DNA of 32,569 nucleotides, taken from contig CAITYL010000169.1 in the NCBI GenBank assembly GCA_903896595.1, positions 1-32,569 on the forward strand, written 5' to 3'. The stretch comes from an uncultured Lentisphaerota bacterium. GTDB taxonomy: Bacteria > Verrucomicrobiota > Lentisphaeria > Oligosphaerales > CAITYL01. Under the pieces are notes generated by a model, which ran no database searches, was not told the origin of the DNA, and was given only the letters and a program-made list of their open reading frames with translations. The translations under genes were made by a program, and so were the position numbers. Shown here one piece after another: positions 9,881 to 17,556 of this stretch (position 1 is the stretch's first letter; every line of letters starts with the position of its first letter).

Positions 9881-10828
9881 TCAAATATCAGTTCCTGGCG
9901 CCGGTGCCTCCGGCGCCATGAACCGGTGGCGGATGATGCGCCAACGCCAGTCCGCCGCGGTCTTCGCCTCCAGCCAGGCATCGAGGGCCGCCGGGGCCAG
10001 CCGAGCGAGCGCGGCGATCTCCGCATCCGAGCAGCGGAACAGCACGGCGCCGGCAAAGGCGCCGAAACGGGTGGCGAGCACGCGACGGGCGCGGGCGAAG
10101 ACGCCGGCGTCCCCGGCGTCACGCACACCTAGAAACAATACAACGGCTCCCACGGCGCCCCAGAACGGAAACATCGGTAACCGGGGAATCAGGAAAAGCT
10201 GGGCTGATTGCGCCGCCAGCAACAGCAGGGTGACCCCGAGGAACAGCAGGCTGTCGGACGGCTTGCGGAACAGGCTGCCGCAGCGGCGGCGGAAGGCGGT
10301 GGCGGCGGTGCCGTAGGCGTGGCGCTCCTCAAAGCGCTCGCTGGCCAGGGGCATGCGCGCCACATGGCAAGCCTCGTGCGCCAGCAATTCCTCGCGGCCG
10401 TAGATCAGCCAGCGGTCGCGCCGGGCAAACACTTCGCGGATGATAAAGACGGCGAACCGCTCGGGGTCGAAAGTGAAGGCGCAACCGCCGAACAGCCAGG
10501 AGAATGTCGGGTCCACATAAAAGCCGGGCGCCCAGGCGGCGCGGAAGGCGAACAGCCGTTCGGTGATTTCCCAGGCATCGGCAAAACGCTCGGGCGGAAT
10601 GCGGCGGCCAGCCTCGAGTTTCACACCTTCGCCGAGGTCGCAGCGGCCGGAGGCGGCCAACTCGGCCTCGAACTCCCGCAGCCGCGCATCCAAGGCGCGG
10701 ACACTGGCAATGAACGCTGCGGGCGCCTCGCCGGGGGCGAGAAACAGCCCCAACGCGTCCAGCTCGGCCAATGCCGCCAGGTCGCCGGCTTCCGCCCGGG
10801 CCAGCCGTTCCGCTTCAAACATGCTCAT
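9881..10828 (-). CDS. putative integral membrane zinc peptidase (HEACH motif)
   Basis: 315-residue protein not assigned to a named family. It has a gluzincin-like motif LLAHEACHVARM with H151, E152, H155, and a downstream FEERHAYG whose E167/E168 could be the third zinc ligand. Two hydrophobic segments follow at about 193-214 and 219-236, then a helical C-terminal domain. The N terminus is rich in Ala, Glu and Arg and appears soluble. AAGGGA six bases before the ATG supports the start. The order (soluble metal motif, then a TM hairpin) suggests a membrane-anchored metalloprotein facing the cytoplasm, but proteolysis is inferred only from the motif. It is transcribed alone. Confidence 0.75.
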   Translation of the reverse strand: MSMFEAERLARAEAGDLAALAELDALGLFLAPGEAPAAFIASVRALDARLREFEAELAASGRCDLGEGVKLEAGRRIPPERFADAWEITERLFAFRAAWAPGFYVDPTFSWLFGGCAFTFDPERFAVFIIREVFARRDRWLIYGREELLAHEACHVARMPLASERFEERHAYGTAATAFRRRCGSLFRKPSDSLLFLGVTLLLLAAQSAQLFLIPRLPMFPFWGAVGAVVLFLGVRDAGDAGVFARARRVLATRFGAFAGAVLFRCSDAEIAALARLAPAALDAWLEAKTAADWRWRIIRHRFMAPEAPAPGTDI

Positions 10829-11235
10829 GGTTGTCCCTTAACTGGCCACGGCCGCTTTGGGTTGTGTTCAATTGTCATCACTTTTCGCTGACTCCCCCAT
10901 GGGCGGCACGCCCGCGCCTACAGGAATGGAAACTTGCCTAATTTCCGGCCTGACCATTCCTGTAGGAGCATGGTTACACCACGCTCGGCAACCCGCCGCA
11001 AGGCCATGGCGTCATCGCCCCGGTCTTCTCCGTCCCAGTCTCCTCGTTACCGTACACTCAAATACAGTTTCGAAGTTCCGCCTTCAGGCGGCGCCTTTGG
11101 GGCGCACCATTTTCGTATTACATTGTCACCCGGTAGATTGCTTGGAATGAATTTTTCACGTCTCCACTCCAACCTACAGCCTAACAGCCTACAGTCTATC
11201 AACCTGATAACGACGGGTAACATAGGTAGGGCATC
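10829..11235. repeat. spacer with 13-bp inverted repeat and GGCTGTAGG repeat
   Basis: No gene seen in these 407 bases. A perfect 13-bp inverted repeat lies at 10917-10929 and 10954-10966 (CCTACAGGAATGG and its complement). A CCGCC-TTCA-GGCGG hairpin lies near 11079-11092. At 11170-11206 is a minus-strand copy of the GGCTGTAGGCTGTTAGG-type repeat also found at 28824-28860 and 30620-30653. Confidence 0.6.
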
Positions 11236-12201
11236 ATGAAAATTCTTGTCGCCGGCGGCGCCGGTTATATCGGCAGTTGCACCACGGAGTATCTGTTGGA
11301 CCGCGGACACGAGGTCGTGGTCTATGATTCGCTGGTCAAGGGCCACCGCGACGCGGTGGATCCGCGGGCCCGCCTGCTCCATGGCGACCTGGCCGACCGC
11401 GACCGCGTGTTCGAGGCCCTGCGCGCCGAACGTCCCGAAGGCGTGATCCACTTCGCGGCCTTCATTGAGGTCGGCGAGTCCATGCGCGACGCCGCCCTCT
11501 ATTTCCGCAACAACGTGGCCAACGGCCTGAACCTGCTGGACGCCGCCGTGGACTGCGGCGTCCGCAAGCTGGTCTTCTCCAGCACCGCCGCCGTTTACGG
11601 CATGCCGGCCACCGTGCCCATTCCTGAAACCGAGCCGACCAAGCCGATCAATGCCTACGGCGAGTCCAAGCTGATCTTCGAGAAAATGCTGCGCTGGTAC
11701 AACGAGGTGCATGGCCTCGGCTACACCGCCCTGCGCTACTTCAACGCCGCCGGCGCCACCGAGCGCCGGGGCGAGGACCACCATCCCGAGAGCCACCTGA
11801 TCCCGATCATTCTCCAGGCCGCCATGGGCCAGCGCCCCCATGTCCAAGTCTTTGGCGACGACTACCCCACCCCCGACGGCACCTGCATTCGCGACTACAT
11901 CCACGTCAGCGACCTGGCCCAGGCCCACCTGCTGGCCCTGGAAAGCCCCCTGTGCGGCAGCTTCAATGTCGGCTCCGGCAGCGGCTTCAGCGTCAAGGAA
12001 ATCATCCAGGTCGCCCGGGAGATCACCGGCAAACCCATTCCCGTGATCACCGCCCCGCGCCGCCCCGGCGACCCGCCGCGCCTGGTCAGTGACTCCACCC
12101 GCGCCCGCACCGAACTGGGCTGGACGCCGCGCTTCGACGACGTCCGCACCATTGTCGCCTCCGCCTGGGCCTGGCGCCAGCGCCATCCCAACGGCTACTG
12201 A
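11236..12201 (+). CDS. galE: UDP-glucose 4-epimerase
   Basis: Short-chain dehydrogenase-type epimerase of 321 residues that interconverts UDP-glucose and UDP-galactose in the cytoplasm using tightly bound NAD. The nucleotide-binding GGAGYIGS is at residues 7-14, the catalytic SST is around 115-117 (FSSTAAVYG), and the YxxxK pair is Y141/K145 in AYGESK. RYFNAAGA, DGTCIRDYIHVSDLA and the C-terminal PRRPGDPPRLVSD segment are typical of GalE. GGTAGGG precedes the ATG by about 5 nt. The product feeds polysaccharide or glycoconjugate synthesis. The MFS gene follows 145 bp later on the same strand, but a perfect palindrome sits directly at the galE stop. Confidence 0.95.
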   Translation: MKILVAGGAGYIGSCTTEYLLDRGHEVVVYDSLVKGHRDAVDPRARLLHGDLADRDRVFEALRAERPEGVIHFAAFIEVGESMRDAALYFRNNVANGLNLLDAAVDCGVRKLVFSSTAAVYGMPATVPIPETEPTKPINAYGESKLIFEKMLRWYNEVHGLGYTALRYFNAAGATERRGEDHHPESHLIPIILQAAMGQRPHVQVFGDDYPTPDGTCIRDYIHVSDLAQAHLLALESPLCGSFNVGSGSGFSVKEIIQVAREITGKPIPVITAPRRPGDPPRLVSDSTRARTELGWTPRFDDVRTIVASAWAWRQRHPNGY

Positions 12202-12226
12202 TTTTCCGGGGCGCGCCCCGGAAAAT
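12201..12226. repeat. perfect 26-bp palindrome at the galE stop
   Basis: Starts on the last base of the galE TGA and reads ATTTTCCGGGGC followed by its mirror complement around GC. The RNA hairpin would be very stable, but it is followed by CAGACGG, not a U-run, so a classic terminator is not supported. It may act in 3'-end protection or be a repeat. Confidence 0.7.
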
Positions 12227-12283
12227 CAGACGGCCGGTGCCCGGCCGGTGCAAACCGCCAACAGGGCGGTCGGGCCTGGGAAC

Positions 12284-12303
12284 GCCGAGCCCCAGCTCGG
12301 CGA
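12284..12303. repeat. CGCCGAGC hairpin between galE and the MFS gene
   Basis: Eight-base perfect arms (CGCCGAGC and GCTCGGCG) with a four-base loop, upstream of the MFS start. No T-run follows. It could be a dispersed hairpin repeat; no second copy occurs in the window. Confidence 0.5.
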
Positions 12304-12346
12304 GTTGCGTCCACCGCCACGCTTCTCACCGTTAACGAAAGATCTT

Positions 12347-13567
12347 ATGCGATCCCCGCCATTCTCGCTGTCCAGCGCCTGGGGCAAACTGCTGACCCTG
12401 ACCGTGACCCATGCCCTGGTGGACAGTCTCGGCGGCCTGCTGCCCGTCATCCTGCCGGTGGTGCGCCAGCGCTTCGGCCTGGGGCTGGCGCAGGCCGTGG
12501 TCATGCTCACCGTCATCAACCTGGCCAGCAACGTCTTCCAAGTGCTGACCGGGCACCTGCGCCCCCACGCCAGCCGGCCGTTGTTCCTGCCCGTCGGCCT
12601 GGTCTTGGGCGGCAGCATCTGCAGCCTGGCGTTTCTGCCCGCGGGCGCCGGCGCCTTCACCATTCTGCTGCTGGTCGTCCTGGTCACCGGCATGGGCGTG
12701 GCGGTGGCGCACCCGGAGGCCCTGCGGGCCGTGCACGCGCTGGAGGCGATCCCCGCCCGCATCAGCACCCCGGTGTTCATGACCGGCGGCTTTTTCGGCT
12801 ACGCCGTCGGCGCCTGGATCTGCTCACTGCTGGTGGGGCGTTGGGGACTGTTCGGCCTGCTGGCGCTGCTGCTGCCGGTCGTGGTCATGGTGCTGCTGAT
12901 CCTGACCGGCGGCATCCGCCTGGCGGTGGAACCCGCGCCGGGCACGGAGCTTGACGAGAGCGTAGTCGACACCGCGCCAACCACGGCCGGCGCCGCGCCG
13001 GTGATGCCGTTCTGGCGGCTGTTCATCCTAGCACTGCCCACCACCGCCGGCGCCGCCCTGCTGGTCAGCCTGCTGCCGACCCGGCTCCATGAACTCGGCT
13101 TTTCCCTGGGCTTTGGCGGCTTCAGCTCCATGCTCTTTGGCGCCGGCGGCGCGGTGGGCGCCCTGCTCCTGGGCGTGCTCGCCCATCGCCACGACACCCG
13201 CACCGGCATCCGCTGCATGCTGATGCTCGGCCTGCCCCTGCTGGTCGCCTATCTGCTGCTGATCCGCCACCCCGCCGCCGCCGCCCTGCTGGCGGGCGCC
13301 GGTTTCTGCCTGGGCTCGGTCTACTCCCAGCTGGTGGCGCTGGCCCGCAATGCCGTGGACGGCCCGCAGCTCGGCATGCGCATGGCCTGGATGGTCGGCG
13401 GCGCCTGGGGCGTGGCCAGCCTGGCGCTGCTGGCCCAGGGACAACTGGCCGCCGTCACCAGCGTCCAGCTCGTGCTCCACGCCTCCTGGATCAGCTACGC
13501 CCTCGCCCTCCTCCTCGCCTGGACCTGGCTACGCCCTTCAGGAAAAGTCAGGCTCGGCTTTTCCTGA
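12347..13567 (+). CDS. MFS transporter, fosmidomycin-resistance (Fsr)-like
   Basis: 406-residue inner-membrane protein with about twelve hydrophobic segments, usual for the major facilitator superfamily. The first helix region (THALVDSLGGLLPVILPVVRQRFGL) and the paired halves separated by a charged loop around residues 190-220 resemble Fsr-type efflux carriers. Substrate cannot be told. The frame extends back to 12089 inside galE, but ATG 12347 places the first helix correctly; the upstream AAAGA is only a weak ribosome site. It follows galE in the same direction. An 11-bp inverted repeat spans its stop codon. Confidence 0.82.
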   Translation: MRSPPFSLSSAWGKLLTLTVTHALVDSLGGLLPVILPVVRQRFGLGLAQAVVMLTVINLASNVFQVLTGHLRPHASRPLFLPVGLVLGGSICSLAFLPAGAGAFTILLLVVLVTGMGVAVAHPEALRAVHALEAIPARISTPVFMTGGFFGYAVGAWICSLLVGRWGLFGLLALLLPVVVMVLLILTGGIRLAVEPAPGTELDESVVDTAPTTAGAAPVMPFWRLFILALPTTAGAALLVSLLPTRLHELGFSLGFGGFSSMLFGAGGAVGALLLGVLAHRHDTRTGIRCMLMLGLPLLVAYLLLIRHPAAAALLAGAGFCLGSVYSQLVALARNAVDGPQLGMRMAWMVGGAWGVASLALLAQGQLAAVTSVQLVLHASWISYALALLLAWTWLRPSGKVRLGFS

Positions 13568-13568
13568 A
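13537..13568. repeat. 11-bp perfect inverted repeat spanning the MFS stop codon
   Basis: Arms TTCAGGAAAAG (13537-13547) and CTTTTCCTGAA (13558-13568) with a 10-base loop. The right arm contains the TGA, so the last ten codons are part of the hairpin. The galE stop shows a similar arrangement. Confidence 0.75.
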
Positions 13569-13587
13569 TCTGGGTATTCGATTACCT

Positions 13588-13648
13588 GTCGTTATCGTGA
13601 TCGTTGTCGTAATCGAATCGACTACGATGGACGACAACGAAAACGATG
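13588..13648. repeat. 9-nt periodic palindrome (TCGTTATCG type)
   Basis: Left arm made of successive nonamers GTCGTTATC, GTGATCGTT, GTCGTAATC; the right arm (13618-13648) is an imperfect inverted copy with ACGACAACG. Non-coding, directly followed by the F-type repeat and the next nonamer array. Confidence 0.6.
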
Positions 13649-13841
13649 CAATCTTCTCCGCCCGAGGCTAGGCGGCTCCCAATGATCCCCGTCGTGGGGG
13701 GGCGTCCTCCACGTCCTCGTTGTCCTCATTGGCGTTATTTGTCCCCAATGTCCCCGCCCCCCCCAGTTCCCGTCCAGCGGCCATTGCCGCCGAGGACAGA
13801 GAGGACGGGGAAAACCGGAGGACATTGAAGACTATGAGGAC
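13634..13841. repeat. repeat F copy 1 plus GTCCTC/GAGGAC nonamer palindrome
   Basis: The first ~65 bp (CCGCCCGAGG...GGCGGCTCCCAATGATCCCCGTC) match 17431-17495. Then GTCCTC starts at 13704, 13713 and 13722, and GTCCCC at 13741 and 13750, all stepping by 9 (one step of 19). The opposite arm has GAGGAC at 13792, 13801, 13818 and 13836 and GAAGAC at 13827. The arms can pair in several registers. Confidence 0.75.
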
Positions 13842-14160
13842 GCGGCAACGGTAACCGCCGGTGCCCGAGAGGTTGCCATCCGGACGTCGCCGGGTCAAAG
13901 TCGCCACCTGGGGAGTTGTGGCTGCGGTCTCCGATCCTGTCCGCGCGGCCGGCGGAGCAGCCGCCCGGCCGCCTAATGCGGCGACGGCAACTGGACGGCG
14001 TTCGGCCAAAGCCGCGGCCGCTGCGACGAAACCGTCCGCGCCCCGGCGGAACTCCAGGGCGCCTTCACGCGGGCCCTCGACCACCACGTCCCCCACCGTC
14101 ATCGGCGTCAAAGCGAACAAACAGTGCAAAACCCCCGTTACGCATTGTATAGTAGGCAGG
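13842..14160 (-). other. GC-rich stretch with coding-like minus-strand frame, uncertain
   Basis: On the minus strand from an ATG at 14102 there is an open frame beginning MTVGDVVVEGPREG, with a plausible amphipathic segment, that runs into the nonamer array and loses protein character. It lacks a ribosome site and no family was recognised. It could be the remnant of a gene cut by repeat insertion, or chance in GC-rich DNA. Confidence 0.2.
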
Positions 14161-14172
14161 GATAAATTTATC
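14161..14172 (+). promoter_or_regulatory. 12-bp perfect palindrome GATAAATTTATC, possible operator
   Basis: Lies 48 bp before the ATPase/TOPRIM operon, in a locally AT-rich zone, 7 bp after a TATAGT hexamer (14148-14153). Perfect symmetry and position suggest a regulator site; no regulator gene is adjacent. Confidence 0.35.
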
Positions 14173-14220
14173 AAGTAGTTGTGGCCCTAACTCTCACCCC
14201 GGGTCGCCAAGGGGTATCAT

Positions 14221-15747
14221 ATGCTGACACGACTCAAGGTCTCAGGTTTCAAAAACCTGGTGGACGTGGACGTACGATTCGGCCCCTTCACCTGCATTGC
14301 GGGCGGTAACGGCGTCGGCAAATCCAACCTCTTTGACGCCATTTGCTTTCTCAGTGCGCTGGCCTCAAAAACCTTGAACGAGGCCGCCATGGCCGTACGC
14401 GAAGAAGGTGCCAGCGCCTCTGACATCCGGCGCCTGTTTCACCAAGTGGATGGAGAGTATGATAAAGCGATGCGCTTTGAGGCGGAAATGCTGGTTCCGT
14501 CCAAGGCGGTGGATGACTTTGGCCAGGAAGCCGCTGCCACCACCACACTGCTTTGTTACACCTTGGAACTGGAGTATGCCGCCGAACCGGATAGCCGCCA
14601 ACCGGCTCGCCTAACGATTCTGAAAGAGAAACTCACCTATCTGCCACGCTCTAACGCGAATGCCAGTCTTCTTTTTCCTCACAAACCAGGAACCTGGCGG
14701 AAAAGCGTTTTGACGGGAAAGCACCGAACCGCTGATTTCATCTCGTCCAAAGTCGATGGGAATGGCACCCGCGTGGTCATGCTTCACCAGGATGGCGGCG
14801 GCCATGGGCAGCCCTTGTCACGTCCGGCACAAAATCTGCCGAGAACCATTTTGTCCGGTGCCAGCGCGGCGGAATGCCCAACCGTGCTTTGCGCCAAACG
14901 GGAAATGGAGTCTTGGCGCCGGCTGCAACTGGAACCCTCCGCCCTGCGCCAATACGATGAGATTAACGCGCCCCATCATTTGGACATGCATGGAGGCCAC
15001 CTGCCGGCCACGCTCTTTTATTTAGCCGGCGGTAACCAACCGGATGCCGTACGTTCCTCCGCCATTTACAGTGGAGTGGCAAACCGCTTGGGTGACCTGA
15101 TTGATGATGTGCGGAGCGTGTCGATCGACAAGGATGACAAACGCGAAAACCTCACCCTCATGGTCTCCGGCCGGGACGGCACCCTCCTTCCGGCCCGATC
15201 CTTGTCAGACGGCACGCTTCGTTTCTTGGCCCTTGCCGTCATGGACTTGGACACTCAGTCACCAGGCGTGATTTGCCTGGAGGAACCGGAGAACGGCATC
15301 CACCCAGAACGCATCCCGGCCATGCTACAGCTACTGCAAAATATTGCCAGCGATACGGACGAAGCCGTTGCCGAAGACAATCCTCTTCGGCAGGTAATCA
15401 TTAACACTCATTCGCCAATCGTCGTTGCGGAAGTCGACGATGATTCAATCTTGGTGGCTTATCCGCAGGAAGTCTGTCAAGGGGAGAAACGATTTCATGC
15501 GGTGGCCTTTGGTTGTCTGCCCGACACGTGGCGGACAAAAGCGGACCCGCCCGCCCCGATAGTGGCCAAAGGAGAGTTGTTGGCCTACCTAAACCCCATC
15601 AACCAGCGAAAGAAGGACTCCCAATCTCCCATGCTGGAAGTTGCGGACGGCATACAGGCGAAAAAATCCAAACCTCGCAACCGCGTGGCTGATCGTAATG
15701 ACCTGCAAATTCTCTTGCCCGGCTTGGAGGGCTATGATCGCCTATGA
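14221..15747 (+). CDS. AAA_21 (OLD/RecF-like) ABC-class ATPase
   Basis: 508-residue SMC/ABC-type ATPase. Walker A GGNGVGKSN at 28-36 follows the FKNL motif typical of RecF/OLD proteins; the signature is LSDGTLRFLAL; Walker B is ICLEEPENGIHP; the H-loop is INTHSP. The middle (about 80-310) is a family-specific insertion in place of a long coiled coil. AAGGGG six bases before the ATG supports the start. The stop overlaps the next gene's start as ATGA, so both are one operon with coupled translation. With the TOPRIM-like partner it resembles split OLD systems and PARIS (AriA/AriB), in which the ATPase senses and the TOPRIM protein cuts. The GC content appears lower than in neighbouring genes, suggesting transfer. 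Defence function is inferred. Confidence 0.88.
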   Translation: MLTRLKVSGFKNLVDVDVRFGPFTCIAGGNGVGKSNLFDAICFLSALASKTLNEAAMAVREEGASASDIRRLFHQVDGEYDKAMRFEAEMLVPSKAVDDFGQEAAATTTLLCYTLELEYAAEPDSRQPARLTILKEKLTYLPRSNANASLLFPHKPGTWRKSVLTGKHRTADFISSKVDGNGTRVVMLHQDGGGHGQPLSRPAQNLPRTILSGASAAECPTVLCAKREMESWRRLQLEPSALRQYDEINAPHHLDMHGGHLPATLFYLAGGNQPDAVRSSAIYSGVANRLGDLIDDVRSVSIDKDDKRENLTLMVSGRDGTLLPARSLSDGTLRFLALAVMDLDTQSPGVICLEEPENGIHPERIPAMLQLLQNIASDTDEAVAEDNPLRQVIINTHSPIVVAEVDDDSILVAYPQEVCQGEKRFHAVAFGCLPDTWRTKADPPAPIVAKGELLAYLNPINQRKKDSQSPMLEVADGIQAKKSKPRNRVADRNDLQILLPGLEGYDRL

Positions 15748-16499
15748 GTCGGTGGTTAAACTTGAATTTCACCTTGGTCTCGGAGGGGTCTTCAGACTGT
15801 GTTCTCGTACCCATTTTGGCATGGGCACTGCGTGCGTTACCCCAAATTGGCGCCGTAAATGGCAAATGGGCAGATCTGCACCAGCTCCGCACTCCGCCAC
15901 AAAATTTGGCAGAAAAAATACTCAAGGCCGCCGAACTTTATCCATGTGATCTACTATTCATCCACCGGGACGCAGATAGGCAACCTCCTGACATGCGGTA
16001 TCGCGAGATCGATGCGGCCGTGGATGAAGCATGGGCACAACAGTCACGACTGCCCGCCGTCTGTGTCGTTCCCGTCCGGATGTCCGAGGCTTGGTTATTG
16101 TTTGATGAACCCGCAATTCGGCAAGCCGCCAGCAATCCCCGCGGTAAGATACCGTTAACCATCCTGACCGGCGCGCGGGTAGAACAGTGTCCCGATCCCA
16201 AGGATCTTCTGCTCCAAAATCTGCGTGACGCCAGCGAGACCAGTGGCCGCCGCCTCAAGCAATTCCGCCAGCAGGAAACGCAAGCGGTTCACCGCGTCGT
16301 CGCCAATATCCGCGACTTTTCCCCGCTGCGCCAAATTCCAGCCTTTGCCCGTTTGGAACACGACTTGAAAGAGTGCGTGGAAAGAGAATTCGTCCATATG
16401 CACAACGTCAGTGGCCACCAATCACCGGAGCCGAAGGCGGCTGGTGGTTCGGTGCGCCACGTTGCGGGGATTCAATCATCTTCAAAAGTTCAGCCTTGA
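15744..16499 (+). CDS. DUF4276-like TOPRIM-type protein, partner of the ATPase
   Basis: 251 residues. VSEGSSD gives the acidic Glu (E14) and FIHRDAD the DxD pair (about 76 and 78) expected of a TOPRIM metal site; RMSEAWLLFDE and the basic GRRLKQF region fit the DUF4276 group. Proteins of this type are found next to AAA_21 ATPases, and TOPRIM partners in OLD and PARIS systems are nucleases. It starts inside the ATPase stop (ATGA); TTGGAGG lies upstream. The last ~30 residues, after FVHMHN, read antisense through the small minus-strand gene at 16408-16649 and look unlike the rest, so the original end may be near 16408. Nuclease activity is inferred, not shown. Confidence 0.82.
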   Translation: MSRWLNLNFTLVSEGSSDCVLVPILAWALRALPQIGAVNGKWADLHQLRTPPQNLAEKILKAAELYPCDLLFIHRDADRQPPDMRYREIDAAVDEAWAQQSRLPAVCVVPVRMSEAWLLFDEPAIRQAASNPRGKIPLTILTGARVEQCPDPKDLLLQNLRDASETSGRRLKQFRQQETQAVHRVVANIRDFSPLRQIPAFARLEHDLKECVEREFVHMHNVSGHQSPEPKAAGGSVRHVAGIQSSSKVQP

Positions 16500-16649
16500 T
16501 CGCTTTCATCTGAAAATAATAGAGGGCGCCCAGTCCAACCAAACTTATTCCTATGATTTTCTTGCCGCGCGCAGGAAAATCGTTCGGCGTTGCTCCTTCG
16601 GAAAAAGCTTCAGTTCCGGAACGCCTTCACCGATGAATTGGTAAGCCAT
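16408..16649 (-). pseudogene. small membrane protein gene broken by a frameshift
   Basis: From ATG 16649, preceded by the purine-rich GAACAGAGAGAA, the frame reads MAYQFIGEGVPELKLFPKEQ and stops after about 32 codons in GCAAGAAAATCATAG. One extra A in the A4 run restores a frame with a hydrophobic helix (IIGISLVGLGALYYF), a charged stretch (MKAIKAELLKMIES) and a stop at 16408-16410. The joined product would be about 80 residues with one membrane span. It overlaps the 3' end of the TOPRIM gene tail to tail by about 92 bp. No family is recognised. Either a decayed gene, a sequencing error or a frameshift site. Confidence 0.45.
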
Positions 16650-16689
16650 TTCTCTCTGTTCCCAACAGTGGCGGTCATAAAGTTGATAG

Positions 16690-16929
16690 TACCCCCAATT
16701 TACCTGTCACCAAACGACTTCGCAATTTGAAAATACCGCCGACGCCTTGCGTCATGCCAAACGCATGGTGGTTGATCAACAGTTGCTCACGGCCGGGGAA
16801 TTCATGGTCCTGGTGGTGGGCCGCGGCCTTTCCCGCGAGTTCTCGGCGCGCGTGCATCTCTACCAAATGCCGTTTCCGGATGCGGAACGGCCGGATGCCA
16901 AACTGCATGCCCCCCCCCGGGACGGGTGA
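16690..16929 (+). pseudogene. C-terminal gene remnant, unknown family
   Basis: An open frame after a TAG at 16687 reads through DALRHAKRMVVDQQLLTAG and VVGRGLSREFSARVHLYQ to a TGA at 16927. The first ATG (16747) is internal to what looks like protein, and no ribosome site precedes it. The composition is protein-like, with alternating hydrophobic and charged residues, so this may be the tail of a larger lost gene. No family is recognised. Confidence 0.3.
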
Positions 16930-17028
16930 ATTCTGGCGACACGCCAACCGTCACCCCGTTCAAGGGCCACCCGAGGCGAGAGCGTAGGGACAGGGACCAC
17001 AATTCTCCCGTCCCCAAGCACGTTCTCC

Positions 17029-17262
17029 TCAAAACCGTTCGGTTCGGGGTTTGGGACTCGGTTTCAACGGGTTCTCGATCATGGGGTTCGGCCCATGTGG
17101 CGTTGCCACCTTTACCCAGACCCATGCCCCCCCGACCATGATGCATGCAGACAAAATGAAGTAGATGACCGCTGAAGGGTAATGTCTTGTAATAACGTTT
17201 TTTACGGAAAAGGCAAAAAAGAGCAACCCAAACAGCGTGATCGGATTAAACAAGATAAACAT
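17029..17262 (-). CDS. small two-helix membrane protein
   Basis: 77 residues: two hydrophobic segments (FNPITLFGLLFFAFSV and VIYFILSACIMVGGAWVWV) joined by a basic loop (KNVITRHYPS), then a Pro-rich basic tail. No known family. The start at 17262 is preferred over the in-frame ATG at 17274 because its ATG overlaps the stop of an upstream 11-codon frame as TGATG, while neither has a ribosome site of its own. This arrangement implies translational coupling. Confidence 0.6.
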   Translation of the reverse strand: MFILFNPITLFGLLFFAFSVKNVITRHYPSAVIYFILSACIMVGGAWVWVKVATPHGPNPMIENPLKPSPKPRTERF

Positions 17263-17297
17263 CAGGCCATGCATTTGGCGGTAAATTCGTTGTGCAT
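17262..17297 (-). CDS. 11-codon leader peptide coupled to the membrane protein
   Basis: Encodes MHNEFTAKCMA. It has the best ribosome site in this area: GAGGTGAG (plus 17301-17308) ending 3 nt before the ATG. Its TGA overlaps the next ATG in TGATG. A strong ribosome site on a tiny frame that hands over to a gene without one is the usual form of translational coupling. The leader has no run of one amino acid that would suggest attenuation. Confidence 0.5.
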   Translation of the reverse strand: MHNEFTAKCMA

Positions 17298-17430
17298 TTT
17301 CTCACCTCGTTGCTGCCGCCAATATATCACCGGTGCCGGTGGCGCCTCAAAAAGGTTTTCTTGGCGCGCTTGGCCAGAGAATATTCCGGGGGTGGGCACC
17401 GACCCAAAAGCGGCAAAGGAATTGCCGCAA

Positions 17431-17556
17431 TCCGAAAACGGTGTAACCTTGTCCACCCGAGGCCGGGCGGCTCCCAATGATCCCCGTCACGAGGCGCGTC
17501 CTCCCCGTCCTCGTTGTCCTCCAAGTCTTCCTGGTCCTCGCCGTCCTCATTTCGAG
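17431..17556. repeat. repeat F copy 2 and GTCCTC nonamer array
   Basis: The first ~65 bp match 13634-13698 (CCCGAGGC.GGGCGGCTCCC then AATGATCCCCGTC). GTCCTC or GTCTTC then begins at 17498, 17507, 17516, 17525, 17534 and 17543, five exact 9-nt steps. The last unit overlaps the stop codon of the racemase-like gene (17547-17549). There is no second arm here. Confidence 0.75.

Noticed and set aside
12201-12226. rho-independent terminator of galE
   Set aside because: Stem is followed by CAGACGG and the A-rich side lies within the arm, so no U-run follows on either strand.
13704-13841. CRISPR array
   Set aside because: The regularly spaced units are 6 nt with 3-nt gaps and an inverted second half; no 20-40 nt repeats or spacers and no cas genes.
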